DNA from: CAYNTH01 sp964427055
GTDB lineage: Archaea > Aenigmatarchaeota > Aenigmatarchaeia > CG10238-14 > SCSR01
Length of the DNA stretch: 19,307 bases
Reading direction: 5' to 3'
Assembly: GCA_964427055.1 (NCBI GenBank)
Contig: CAYRSQ010000014.1
Coordinates: 1 to 19,307 of the forward strand
The notes under the pieces were generated by a model. The model saw only the letters and a program-made list of their open reading frames with translations. It was not told the origin of the DNA and made no database searches. Position numbers and translations under genes: made by a program. The number at the start of each line of letters is the position of its first letter. Position 1 is the first letter of the stretch. This document shows, in pieces, positions 5,385 through 15,000 of the stretch.

Positions 5385-6662
5385 ATGAACAATAAGATGG
5401 GAGAGGCTATTCGGAATTTTATCGGAAACGGCAGTCATGATTTTCAAAGAGAAGTGGAAACCCTGCTGTGGAATGAAATCATTGAGACCGTGAAAGGGCA
5501 GAAAACGTCCAAGTTTATGGGGTGCGTATTTACGTTTCAATTTCCGAAAGATTGCGAGGACCAACCGAACAGTTTGCCTGATGAAATAGAGTTCCATGGG
5601 ATCAGAAAAGACTTTAGCGAAGCGCTCGAAGCACTCTTTCGAGAGATGTTGTTGAAAACCAAAGAAAAGCATGAGGGTACCATAGGTGCACTGAAAGGTT
5701 CCGAAGACGACAGAAAAAAATGGATCAGAGGAACGTTGCGCATGGTTCTTGTCAACAAGGTATTCAATAAGGAGATTCAGGATTGGAGAAGCCTCGAAGC
5801 CAGGGTAGACAGAAGAATCGAGGCCTGGAAAAGAACCGACGACTGGGAGAACATCGAACTTGGGCAAAGAGAGGAGGCCGAAACCCGTAAAAGAGAGGAG
5901 ATTCGGGAAACGATTGATTCTCCCAAGGGAATAACAGTGGTCCCTCTGGAGGTAAAAAAAGAGGGAAGAGAAGGAAGATATTTTGAAGACAGACAGGACA
6001 CCCTGTCGCTTAAGGAGTTCTGGGAACAACATTTCGAAGATTTAAAGGATGAAGGTCCCACTGTTGATACTATCGAATGGCAGCACGAGGCCTTTTTCTG
6101 GCGGCCGGGTGAGGAGCTTCAGGGTAAGACGCTGACAGGTAAAAAATCGGACCGTGGTGTGTACCTAGCGTTTTTTTATTCCTGGCTCCGCAGGTGCTCT
6201 CATGCCAGCTTTGACGAGATCGCCGAGGAGACAGATGTTGCGACAACAACCGTATCGCGGGACTGGAAGCCGCACGCCGACCTTGAAGAACCCTTTCCCG
6301 ACCCTTTCGATGACACAGTGGGGTGGTTGGACGAGATTTTCGAGTACCCCGTATATTTTCACTCCGATGCGCGGGCTTCCATCGGGATGTATGACTCGAA
6401 AATCAGCCGTTACAGGAGGAAGGACTATAATGAGCAAGGGAAATACTACCCTCCTATCCTTCGAAGAAAAGAAATTTTATGGAACATATACGGTCTTCTG
6501 CTGGATCCTGAGAAGATCCGAGGCATACAAAACTATTATGACAGGAAAGTGTCCTTAGATTTTTCATGTGAGGTTGTGGCGGGCAGCGATATCGGAATAC
6601 CCGGCAGGAAAACTCCCTCCCCATTTGTACATATCACAACGATAGGAGTGGATGATGCTTAG
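5385..6662 (+). CDS. Unknown 425-residue protein with weak sigma-factor-like features
   Basis: First gene of the plus-strand operon, with GGAG 7 nt before the ATG. Residues about 85-150 are helical with a WIRGTLRMVLVNKVF stretch that resembles the end of sigma region 2 (a helix with WL..IARNLA-type pattern). Residues about 262-295 (GVYLAFFYSWLRRCSHASFD then EIAEETDVATTTVSRDW) resemble the sigma region 4 or other helix-turn-helix layout, with the second helix and TTTVSR recognition helix. Between them is a charged linker, and about 130 unfamiliar residues follow the HTH. Known type III-E loci carry an ECF-like RpoE (CASP-sigma), so a highly diverged, enlarged counterpart is plausible but unproven; a different DNA-binding regulator, or Csx31 itself, are alternatives. 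Overlaps the next gene by 8 nt. Confidence 0.45.
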   Translation: MNNKMGEAIRNFIGNGSHDFQREVETLLWNEIIETVKGQKTSKFMGCVFTFQFPKDCEDQPNSLPDEIEFHGIRKDFSEALEALFREMLLKTKEKHEGTIGALKGSEDDRKKWIRGTLRMVLVNKVFNKEIQDWRSLEARVDRRIEAWKRTDDWENIELGQREEAETRKREEIRETIDSPKGITVVPLEVKKEGREGRYFEDRQDTLSLKEFWEQHFEDLKDEGPTVDTIEWQHEAFFWRPGEELQGKTLTGKKSDRGVYLAFFYSWLRRCSHASFDEIAEETDVATTTVSRDWKPHADLEEPFPDPFDDTVGWLDEIFEYPVYFHSDARASIGMYDSKISRYRRKDYNEQGKYYPPILRRKEILWNIYGLLLDPEKIRGIQNYYDRKVSLDFSCEVVAGSDIGIPGRKTPSPFVHITTIGVDDA

Positions 6663-7719
6663 AATACCGATCGAACACATCCATGAAGATGACATATCAC
6701 TTGGGAACCAATTCATCGTCCTCAATATCCGAGGACAATCGTACAAGATACCGGAATGGCAAATACCCTATTATCATACGGAAATATCCCAAATTAAGAA
6801 CGAAAAAGAAAGGATCAAAATCATCCACTATTTTTTGACGAATGCTTCTTCAGGATTAAAAAGTTTTATTTTTAAAGACAATACATCCTATCGGAAAATT
6901 GCTCCGATATTGAGGAAGGTTGAGGTAAAACACGACCCTTCTCCAGACCTCAGCCTGCATCTGTTTCCATATGAGTCCCTAGAATCCGTTCAGTGGCATC
7001 TTATGTGCCACGGGCTAGCTGATTACTGGCTGAATCCTGCTCAGCCATGTCTGACATCCGGTTTCATTCCTGAAAGGAATTTGGAATCGGTATGGGACAA
7101 CTTTGTTGATCAGGTTAAGTGTAAAAGATGGGGCATCGAGGGCTTCCCCCGTAAGGAATACCACTGGTGCAAAGAAGAGTGGCAGGAAAGACGCCATGAA
7201 CTGGACGAAAGGCTTCGCTTTTCATCGGATGTGAGAGGGTCGTATGGCTGTCGTGACTGTATAAATGAGCAGGGCGCCAAAAAATTTATAACATGCTGTA
7301 ATTTTTTTGAAAAATACAGGATTAAATACCTGGAAAACTTAAGGGAATGGATCATATGTACCATACAGGACGCGGTATTGATGCCGTGGTATGCCAAAGA
7401 CAGGACTGCCTTGCCGGAAGGGAAGGTATCGTTGAGGAAGCACCTCCATGTGACCGATAAGGGTGCGGGTATATTGTATGCCTATGTTATTGATCGGGAA
7501 AAGGACGGAAAAATCAATGTATATCTCATAATATTTCGACTCCTTGCGGAAAAACATGCCGGTGTTAAAGGATACGTACTTAAGACCGTTTACGGTATTA
7601 CAAGTACGGATTCCAGGGAAGAAGCCGAGACTTTCATAAATGAGAGAGTAAAACGAAACTGGAAAGGTCTAGAATATGAAGATTTTTGCCATGCGAGTAA
7701 CTGGGACGCAATAAGATAG
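6655..7719 (+). CDS. Cys-rich unknown protein of the III-E operon (Csx31 candidate by position)
   Basis: 354 residues. AGGAG sits 6 nt before the ATG at 6655 and only 3 nt before the ATG at 6652, so 6655 is preferred; it overlaps the preceding stop by 8 nt, implying coupling. The centre holds a run of Cys and Trp: LMCHGLADYW, YHWCKEEW, then YGCRDCINEQ and ITCC, suggesting a zinc-binding site around residues 195-220. No signal peptide or membrane span. The C-terminal part has an alternating strand pattern (ILYAYVIDRE, INVYLIIFRL). I do not recognise the family. In studied III-E loci csx31 sits beside csx30, and this gene occupies such a place directly upstream of the csx30 candidate, hence the suggestion. 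Confidence 0.5.
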   Translation: MLRIPIEHIHEDDISLGNQFIVLNIRGQSYKIPEWQIPYYHTEISQIKNEKERIKIIHYFLTNASSGLKSFIFKDNTSYRKIAPILRKVEVKHDPSPDLSLHLFPYESLESVQWHLMCHGLADYWLNPAQPCLTSGFIPERNLESVWDNFVDQVKCKRWGIEGFPRKEYHWCKEEWQERRHELDERLRFSSDVRGSYGCRDCINEQGAKKFITCCNFFEKYRIKYLENLREWIICTIQDAVLMPWYAKDRTALPEGKVSLRKHLHVTDKGAGILYAYVIDREKDGKINVYLIIFRLLAEKHAGVKGYVLKTVYGITSTDSREEAETFINERVKRNWKGLEYEDFCHASNWDAIR

Positions 7720-7743
7720 GAGATTATACATTAATTGTAACTG

Positions 7744-7765
7744 ATCCGGTCCGTAAACACCGGAT
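7744..7765. promoter_or_regulatory. Hairpin/inverted repeat upstream of csx30 candidate
   Basis: ATCCGGT (7744-7750) and ACCGGAT (7759-7765) are perfect complements around 8 nt, in the only sizeable intergenic gap (84 nt) of the operon; GATCCG/CGGATC provides an alternative pairing to 7775. No T-run follows, so it is more likely an operator, mRNA-processing or stability element than a terminator. Confidence 0.45.
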
Positions 7766-7803
7766 TCGGCGGATCGGTCATGCCGACGATTAGGGGTGAG
7801 AGA

Positions 7804-9657
7804 ATGCTGGAAGAGATCAGAGAAAAGGTATTGAAGAAAATAATAGAGAAACGCGCGAAACCGTATCTCTCAACATTGCGCGACTACCTCTCATATATAA
7901 AACAACAGGTGAGGGGCGGGGAAGTGCGCGCGGAATACCTCTTCAATATCCTGCGAGATATTGGGTATCTCGAAATGATAGGGGCGAAGGTGTCTGTAAA
8001 ACCCATCGAGGAAATCCGAGCAATTCTTGCTTCCGAAGGCTCTTTTACCGGAAAGAGCGCTCCCGATCTTATCAATTTTGAAGATCTGCCCTATGAGATG
8101 GAGGCCTATATCCGCCAGGTGGATACATTTCCTCCTTCTCCACCACTGCATGATATTACGAGGGAAGAGGCTTGGGAAGATATGTGGAGAGAGGTGAGGG
8201 GAAAAGGTATCGAACTCATGTCAGCCGGCATGGATATGACGGCGATCCTGCTGGGCCAGATATTGGTCTTGAAAGAGGATGAGGGGGGTGCCGATTGGAA
8301 AACTCGCTGGAATTTCTTCGAGGATAAATCAAAGCAATTCCTGATGAAATTATCGGGCAATAAAGAGCGGTTCTACCGTCTTTCAGATGAGGCTTTTTCG
8401 TTCCTCGCGGAGTTCGGCCGCATGCCGGAATGTCCGTTCCGCAGCATGCTTCTCGAGATAGCGGCCCCGAGGGAAACCTACGTCAAAGAGAACAATTACC
8501 GGCGGATAATTTCTCCGGAAAAGGCCAAAGAGATCTATTTCACGACAAATATGAAATTTGAAAAATACTCGCCCACGGCGCGGTTCCACTTTTACGAAAA
8601 CGCCCTGGCGCAAGAGATACTGAAAGCATTCATATCAAGGATATGTTTCGCCAAAGAGAGGCGCTATCCCACAGATCCGGCGAACTGGCAGCTCCTGACA
8701 ACCCTGGATGAGGGGTTTGATTGTGAAGTGCCGATGATTTCAGCAGGGGGCATGAATTACAGCGTTCATATGCTGCATACGCCCAGTCCGAAGATAAGCG
8801 GGTGGGGCATGCGCAAAGACCGAATGAGTCCGTTCCTGTCGGATGCCTGTCAGGAATTCCAGGGAGCGCTCCTTTGCTCCTGGAAAATATATCCCACGGA
8901 GGAGATCCTTGTCCGCTTTGATAACTATATGAAAAAGGATCGGCTAAAGAAGCTGCTGCACCAGAAAAAAGCGATCTTTAAAGAAGATTTTTTCAAGGAT
9001 TACATAATGTTGACCCTTGGTGATGCGTATAAATATCCGTTGCGTGACGAATTTCTGCAAGAAGCTGCGGAAGCTGCGATGGGCCTTGAAAGACAGCCTG
9101 ATTGGATGCGTGAATTTGTGAAACAGCTATCTTCTGACATAAAAAGAAGATTTGTTTCTGCTCCAGAAAGAATCCGAGATGGGGCTGTAGATTTGTTTGG
9201 AAAAATTTCAGGTGTTCTTGAGCCGGAATTTAAAGGTGTGCTAACACCGGCAATGGCACTGTCAATGTCTGATGAAAAGAAGGATAACTATTATGTTCCG
9301 GTTGAATCTTTAAAAAATACAACTTTTCTTGATCCTGATCCTGATTCTATATTTTCCAATAGCAGTGTGTCCGATGCAGTCAATAGAAGTTTTGGGAAAA
9401 AATGGCAATGTATATGGTTATTTATTGACAAGGACTCTAACGTAATTAACGGGGTTCAAGGACCCTCTTCAATGAAGGTAAAAGGTGTAAAAATTGATAA
9501 TATACCTGCCAATGCCGAGTCTGTCTGGTTTTTCATAGGCCCGCTTCAAACAGTTGACAAAATAAAAACAGAATACAACAAGAATAAAACTATGAAAATC
9601 ACCGAACCAGAAGAATCAGAAAAACTTTACTGGATCATATACGGCCCTGAAAAATAA
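7804..9657 (+). CDS. csx30: Csx30 candidate, substrate of the Csx29 protease
   Basis: 617 residues from the ATG at 7804, which has AGGGGTGAG just upstream; an in-frame ATG at 7780 (8 codons earlier) has no clear ribosome site. Sequence similarity to Csx30 cannot be checked here. The call rests on place (immediately upstream of csx29, in one operon with cas7-11), size (the studied D. ishimotonii Csx30 has 565 residues) and layout. The long, mostly helical N-terminal part (to about 440) is followed by a flexible Met-rich stretch at about residues 480-495 (LTPAMALSMSDEKKD). The C-terminal domain of about 125 residues is strand-rich (KWQCIWLFIDKD, SVWFFIGPL, LYWIIYGPEK). In the studied system Csx29 cuts Csx30 after a Met, releasing an about 138-residue C-terminal part, which matches this domain boundary. 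Base composition drops sharply from about codon 440 onward. Stop is 18 bp before csx29. Confidence 0.6.
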   Translation: MLEEIREKVLKKIIEKRAKPYLSTLRDYLSYIKQQVRGGEVRAEYLFNILRDIGYLEMIGAKVSVKPIEEIRAILASEGSFTGKSAPDLINFEDLPYEMEAYIRQVDTFPPSPPLHDITREEAWEDMWREVRGKGIELMSAGMDMTAILLGQILVLKEDEGGADWKTRWNFFEDKSKQFLMKLSGNKERFYRLSDEAFSFLAEFGRMPECPFRSMLLEIAAPRETYVKENNYRRIISPEKAKEIYFTTNMKFEKYSPTARFHFYENALAQEILKAFISRICFAKERRYPTDPANWQLLTTLDEGFDCEVPMISAGGMNYSVHMLHTPSPKISGWGMRKDRMSPFLSDACQEFQGALLCSWKIYPTEEILVRFDNYMKKDRLKKLLHQKKAIFKEDFFKDYIMLTLGDAYKYPLRDEFLQEAAEAAMGLERQPDWMREFVKQLSSDIKRRFVSAPERIRDGAVDLFGKISGVLEPEFKGVLTPAMALSMSDEKKDNYYVPVESLKNTTFLDPDPDSIFSNSSVSDAVNRSFGKKWQCIWLFIDKDSNVINGVQGPSSMKVKGVKIDNIPANAESVWFFIGPLQTVDKIKTEYNKNKTMKITEPEESEKLYWIIYGPEK

Positions 9658-9675
9658 TTTCAAAGGAGATTGCGG

Positions 9676-12024
9676 ATGAACACCACATCGTCTTTACCGG
9701 ATTTTTTTGAAGCGTTTAAAAATATTGTATTTGAAGCGGATACAAAAAACAGCAAGGAAGAGCGCAATAAATATCTTTCCGAAAATGGAAACAGTTTTCG
9801 ACAGGGCCTTTTGGCATTGAAAGAAAGTGAAAACTGGGTAGCTCTTGGTGCTATGCTGAAGATTATTGAGCAGTTTGATACGAATTCTTCGGCCTCTTTT
9901 TTTGAGACAGCGCCCTCACGCGAGCTCTGCAAAGAGCTTGATCTTCACAGCGATGAAATCAATGAAAAGCTTATGTCGATAACATTTGTCAGGGCACGCA
10001 AACTATTTAAAAAAGCAAAAACGGGGGAAGGCACAAGAAAATATCTGGACAGGCACCGTTTTGTTGAAACGGCGATTCGCCTTATATGGGAGCTTTTCCC
10101 CACAGACACCAGTTCAAACTGGCCGTATCAGAAGATTCAAAAAACAGACGCATGTGAATTCATTGCAAAGTGCTACCTGCTTCGTTCAAGACTGGCTCTT
10201 CAAAAGGGATCTGACATTCCGGAAAAAAAGATTGAGGCTATTCAAAAGGCATGGGACTGGTCAAATGACGCAGGCGGCAAAATAGATGATCTGAAAATTG
10301 AAATTGCGCTTGAAAAAGACAGGTGGGGGGAAAATTTATCCGAAGACTGGATAAACGAAACGCTGAATAAGTTTTTCAATAACAACACCTTTGAATCTTC
10401 CAATCACATACACAGGGCAGTATATGACAGAGGTCGCCACGCCGGAATTTTGCCGGATGATTTCGATAGTAAAATTTTAGAGCTTTCCGCAGACAATGAT
10501 GACCCTTTCTTGTTTCTGCATCAGGCAAAAGCTGCTTATAGAACACAAGCGCCTGATAAAGGAGACAGACTTGAGAAGGCAGTTTCCGCTCTTTCAGGAG
10601 TCCCTCTCTCCTATCATCTCTGGGATGATACCGTTGATCTCATCAAAAAAGCAAAGGGAGAAAAAGCAGTCGGCTGGGATGATGCAGCAATCAAGGCATG
10701 GGAAATCTGCATGCAGGAAGAGGCAAGGCTGAAACTTGGCATACAGGTGCGATGGTACTGGTCAAGGCAGGCTGATCTTTATGAACTTGCGTTTATGGCA
10801 GCTATTTACAAAAACGATCCTGTTCTTGCAGCAAAGACAGCAGATTCCCTTAAAAGCAGACCCGCTGTTAAGCTTGTACAGGCAGAAAATAACCTTCATA
10901 AAAATGATAGGGAACAGCTTGGAAAATTCAGAGAGATTGAAACAAATTTTGCCGTAGAAAATTTTCACGCAGGGCTGGAAAACGCTAAGAAATGGAATCC
11001 TGATTCTTTGAATTTGCCGGGCATTCAAACCATCCCTTCAGGATGGACAGCGATTCATCTTTATATTTCTTTAAACAACACAGGCTATGCGGTTGTAATT
11101 AATGCTGACGGAAAAAATGAGATAGAAGAAATTGAAATAGAAGAAACGTGGAATACCTACAAAGACTGGAAAGCAGATCTGCAGAAGGCCGGAGAGCATC
11201 TAGAGGACACATCGGAATCTTTGAAGAAATTGTGCAAAGCCTGCGGGGAAATGCTTGAACCTGTTTTTGAAAAGATCAATACCGATAAAATCATTTTTAT
11301 CCCGCACGGCTTTTTGCATCTGGTGCCGATTCATGCCGCCCTGATAAATGGTAAAGACCCGCTTTTTAATACTAACACATGTCTTTTTCTTCCTGCATGG
11401 TCTCTTGCGCCGAATACCTCCAGTCTGAACAACAGTGATCAAGGAATTCTTCTGACCAACTGGACGGACAAAACTGACCTTGAAAAATTTATTGATCACA
11501 AAAAATGGATTAATCAAAAAAGAACGAAATGTACACCCGACGATTATATTTCGATGTTCAATTCCACGGACTATGAACCGCCGGCACTCCTTGCCTTTTA
11601 CTGCCACGGTCAGGGGGATTTTATGAATCCATACAGGTCGGCTCTTAAAATGCATGGAGGACCGCTTACGCACCAGGCGATTGTGCAGGAAACGGATAAA
11701 AAAGCGCTATCGGGAACCAAGGTAATTCTCACAGCATGTGAAAGTGATCTTGTGTCAGGGAAAAAGGACATTGCCGATGAACATCTTTCCATTGCATCCG
11801 CCTTTCTGCAGAAGGGAGCGTCAGAGGTATGCGGGACCCTTTTTAAATGTTTATCCGATATAGCAGGGGACATCATTGCCGGCTCACTTGATGATTCAAA
11901 TCCTGCTCTTTATAAAACAGTGCATAACATTCAGCGAAACTGGATCAAGGATAAACCTGATGAGCTGTATAAAGCCGCCGCTTTCAGAATTATGGGGTTT
12001 CCTGTAAATAATGAGGAGGTATAG
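9676..12024 (+). CDS. csx29: Csx29 (TPR-CHAT), caspase-like protease of Cas7-11
   Basis: 782 residues from the ATG at 9676, with AAGGAG 7 nt upstream; an in-frame TTG at 9670 would leave only 1 nt and is rejected. The N-terminal about 430 residues are helical TPR-like repeats. The C-terminal about 300 residues are a CHAT (caspase HetF-associated) domain, with strand LLAFYCHGQG carrying catalytic His644 and strand VILTACESD carrying Cys688, the classical caspase His-Cys dyad. The 44-residue gap is close to the spacing I recall for D. ishimotonii Csx29 (H615/C658), and the length fits (about 750). In characterised III-E systems it docks on Cas7-11 and is switched on by target RNA binding to cut Csx30. 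It ends 2 bp before cas7-11, whose ribosome site lies in its last codons. Both catalytic residues are present, so it is expected to be active. Confidence 0.92.
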   Translation: MNTTSSLPDFFEAFKNIVFEADTKNSKEERNKYLSENGNSFRQGLLALKESENWVALGAMLKIIEQFDTNSSASFFETAPSRELCKELDLHSDEINEKLMSITFVRARKLFKKAKTGEGTRKYLDRHRFVETAIRLIWELFPTDTSSNWPYQKIQKTDACEFIAKCYLLRSRLALQKGSDIPEKKIEAIQKAWDWSNDAGGKIDDLKIEIALEKDRWGENLSEDWINETLNKFFNNNTFESSNHIHRAVYDRGRHAGILPDDFDSKILELSADNDDPFLFLHQAKAAYRTQAPDKGDRLEKAVSALSGVPLSYHLWDDTVDLIKKAKGEKAVGWDDAAIKAWEICMQEEARLKLGIQVRWYWSRQADLYELAFMAAIYKNDPVLAAKTADSLKSRPAVKLVQAENNLHKNDREQLGKFREIETNFAVENFHAGLENAKKWNPDSLNLPGIQTIPSGWTAIHLYISLNNTGYAVVINADGKNEIEEIEIEETWNTYKDWKADLQKAGEHLEDTSESLKKLCKACGEMLEPVFEKINTDKIIFIPHGFLHLVPIHAALINGKDPLFNTNTCLFLPAWSLAPNTSSLNNSDQGILLTNWTDKTDLEKFIDHKKWINQKRTKCTPDDYISMFNSTDYEPPALLAFYCHGQGDFMNPYRSALKMHGGPLTHQAIVQETDKKALSGTKVILTACESDLVSGKKDIADEHLSIASAFLQKGASEVCGTLFKCLSDIAGDIIAGSLDDSNPALYKTVHNIQRNWIKDKPDELYKAAAFRIMGFPVNNEEV

Positions 12025-12026
12025 TC

Positions 12027-15000
12027 ATGGATAATCTTAAAATAACGATAACCTTCACACAGCCTGTCAGAGTGGTTCCATGGCAGAAGGAGGAAAAAAG
12101 GAGATTCGACAAAGCATATAAGCGCGGGGGGACGTTCGCTAAATGGCACATGGAAAATGAATCGGATGGTACAGGACGGCCCTATATTACCGGTTCTGTT
12201 CTCAGATCCGCACTTTTTGCAGAACTTGAAAAAATACTTGCCAGTCATAATCCCTATGGATGCTGTTCAATGCCTGATAAAACCGAAGCCGGTATAGCAC
12301 GTCCTGATTTTATTCGAAAAAGAGCTGTGTATAATTATGGCTCGGAATCAGATTACTGTACCCAGGACAATCCATGCCCGTTTTGCCTTCTAAAGGGTCG
12401 ATATGATGAGATAAGGCGCAAGAAAAAAGTAGAAAACAAACAGGATCATCTGAAAAATTTTACAGTCCATTTTTCAAACATTAAAAGTAAGGCTGATAAT
12501 CTTATCTGGCAGGAAACTGCCGTTGACCGTACTGTAAACAGAGTTGATCCTGCAGCAGGGAAGGCAAAGGATTATTTTACAATTTATGAGATAGAGCCTT
12601 CCATCAGCGGAGGCTACTGCGGATCAATAACCATAAACAATAGCAATCCGGAACATAAAGATAAGGTAAAAAAACTCATTTCAGCCGGTCTTGCGCAGAT
12701 AAAAGTGCTTGCAGGCAGTATATGCAGAATTGATATTACAAACGAAGATCATGACAACCTGATAAAAGATTATATGCGTGTTGAAGATGTTCCAGTAGAC
12801 CGGGGGGAAGGCGATTCTGAACAGGATACACCTATTGAAAAAAATAATGTTACTGAAGATATCTCAAAAGTGGCGAAAGAGATATCAGCTATTTTTAAAA
12901 TCGGGGGCAAAGAGCAGAAGCTAAGATTTACCGCAGATGTTATTCGCGAGTTGAGACATGAAGATTTTTCAATTGTGCATGATCTGCCAAAGGGAAAAGA
13001 TGACAGCGGGCATTTTTTATGGGACCAGGAATCTACACCCGGGAACAACACTCTGCGAAAAATACTGGAATCCAGTGCTGCAAACATTCCTTCCGGAAAA
13101 TGGCGCTCTTTTTGTGAAACTCTGGGACAAACGCTTTATGAATTATCAAAAAAAGCAGGCACAAGAACAGGGGCGCTTCCTCGCCTTCTTGGTGAAACAG
13201 AATATTTTGGCGATTCCTCAACAATGAAAGATTCATATATTCCACCTGAAAAAGCGCCATCAGTAAAATGGGCAGTAGCAGGTGTTTTAAAAGCTGAAAC
13301 TCCGTTTTTCTTTGGAAACAAAACCACATCTTCCCAGACAAGCAATGCAATTCTTTTAAACAGGGACAACAGTTTTCGACTGCCTGCCTCTGTCATCAGA
13401 GGGGCGCTTCGCAGAGATCTGCGCGCTGTTATCGGTGATGGCTGCAACATGCCGGTTGGAGGAAAACCCTGTGACTGTCCTGTATGCGTGATAATGAAAA
13501 GATTGATCGTTGAAGACAGTAAATCATCCTGCACAATGCCGCCTGAAATCAGATACAGAAACAGACTGAATCCCCACACAGGTACGGTTGATGAAGGCGC
13601 TTTGTTCGACATGGAAACCGGGTTTAAGGGGATAGCCTTTCCCTTCAGACTTTATTTTGAGACACAAAATCTTCGTCTTGATGAAAAACTGGAAGAGGTC
13701 CTAAGCCTGTGGCAGAAAGGTCACGCTCTTTTGGGAGGAAATTCCGGCGCGGGGTTGGGGCGATTTTTTCTTGATGACGCAAAACAGAAACAATGGGAGA
13801 CTGACGACAAGGAAGATTATGCCGCATACCTTCTATGCCGTGGTTATGCCGGCACGACAAAGCCGAATTTACATGACTGGGACAGTCTTGGAATAAGGGA
13901 TAACTCTCATGATAATTTTTTTCAGTGGGAAAAAATTGCTCTAAAAATAAACATAAACTCGCCTCTTCTTTCAAGAGATGTCATGCATGCAATGCTGGAT
14001 AAAAGAAACCCTGATGCGGTGATGTTCAGAAAGGCGATCCTTAAACAAGGCAAAGAAAACAACGGATCTTCCGAATTTGAATATCGTTATGCCATAAAGG
14101 GAGAAAGTTTCCGAGGAATTATCCGTAACGCCGTGGCAAAGGGTGAATACGGGCAGAAAGAGAGAGTCTATGACATTGATCATGAAGAGTGTGACTGCAT
14201 ACAGTGCCGGCTTTTTGGTAGTGTTCATAAGCAGGGCAGTGTCAGATTCGAAGATCTGGAAGTAACAAATTTTACGGCAGACAATAATAATGACATAAAA
14301 ATGGATCATGTGGCCATAGACCGGTTTACCGGCGGCGGTGTTGATCACATGAAGTTTGACGACTACCCTCTTCCCGGCAGCAGAGACAAAACGTTAACCC
14401 TTGAAGGCGCAGTCTGGATTAAAAAGGGTATTGATGAGGAAGGGAAAGAAGCCCTGTGCTCGTCCTTCGCCGAGTTAAGAGATGGATTTTTAACCCTTGG
14501 AGGGCTTGGCGCTATTGGATACGGAAGCGTTGATACTGTTGAATTTCTGAAAAAACCGGACTGGTTTAAACTTCCCGACAAAAAGGTTGCAGAAATTGAT
14601 TGGACTAATGTGCATCGCATGCAGTCTCCTTTTTCAGAACCGGAACTAAAAGACAGTGTGATCTATCATCCTCATACTTTCCTGAAACCACCTGAAAGTA
14701 TTGTTGTGCGCGAAAAAGATCCTGTCTCGCACATAAAAAGCAAGGATGCTGAAGGCAACCCTTTATGGTCAGGCAAAATCAGATGCACCCTTACTACACG
14801 CGGACCTGTTTTCATTCCGGATACAAACAATGACGACTATTTCAATATGAAAAAACAATATCCTGATCATAACAATTACGGTTTTTCCAGGATAAATAAT
14901 GAATCTGCCATACCCGGTTCTTCCATAAGAGGAATGATATCCAGCATGTATGAGGCATTGACGAACTCATGTTTCAGGGTGATGGATCAGAAAAAACGTC

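Noticed and set aside
5361..6032. 223-codon minus-strand frame opposite the first operon gene
   Set aside because: Phe/Ser/Leu-rich product typical of an antisense shadow; the plus frame has a ribosome site and sits in an overlapping operon.
9670..9675. TTG as the start of csx29
   Set aside because: The Shine-Dalgarno would be only 1 nt away; the ATG at 9676 has the usual 7-nt spacing.
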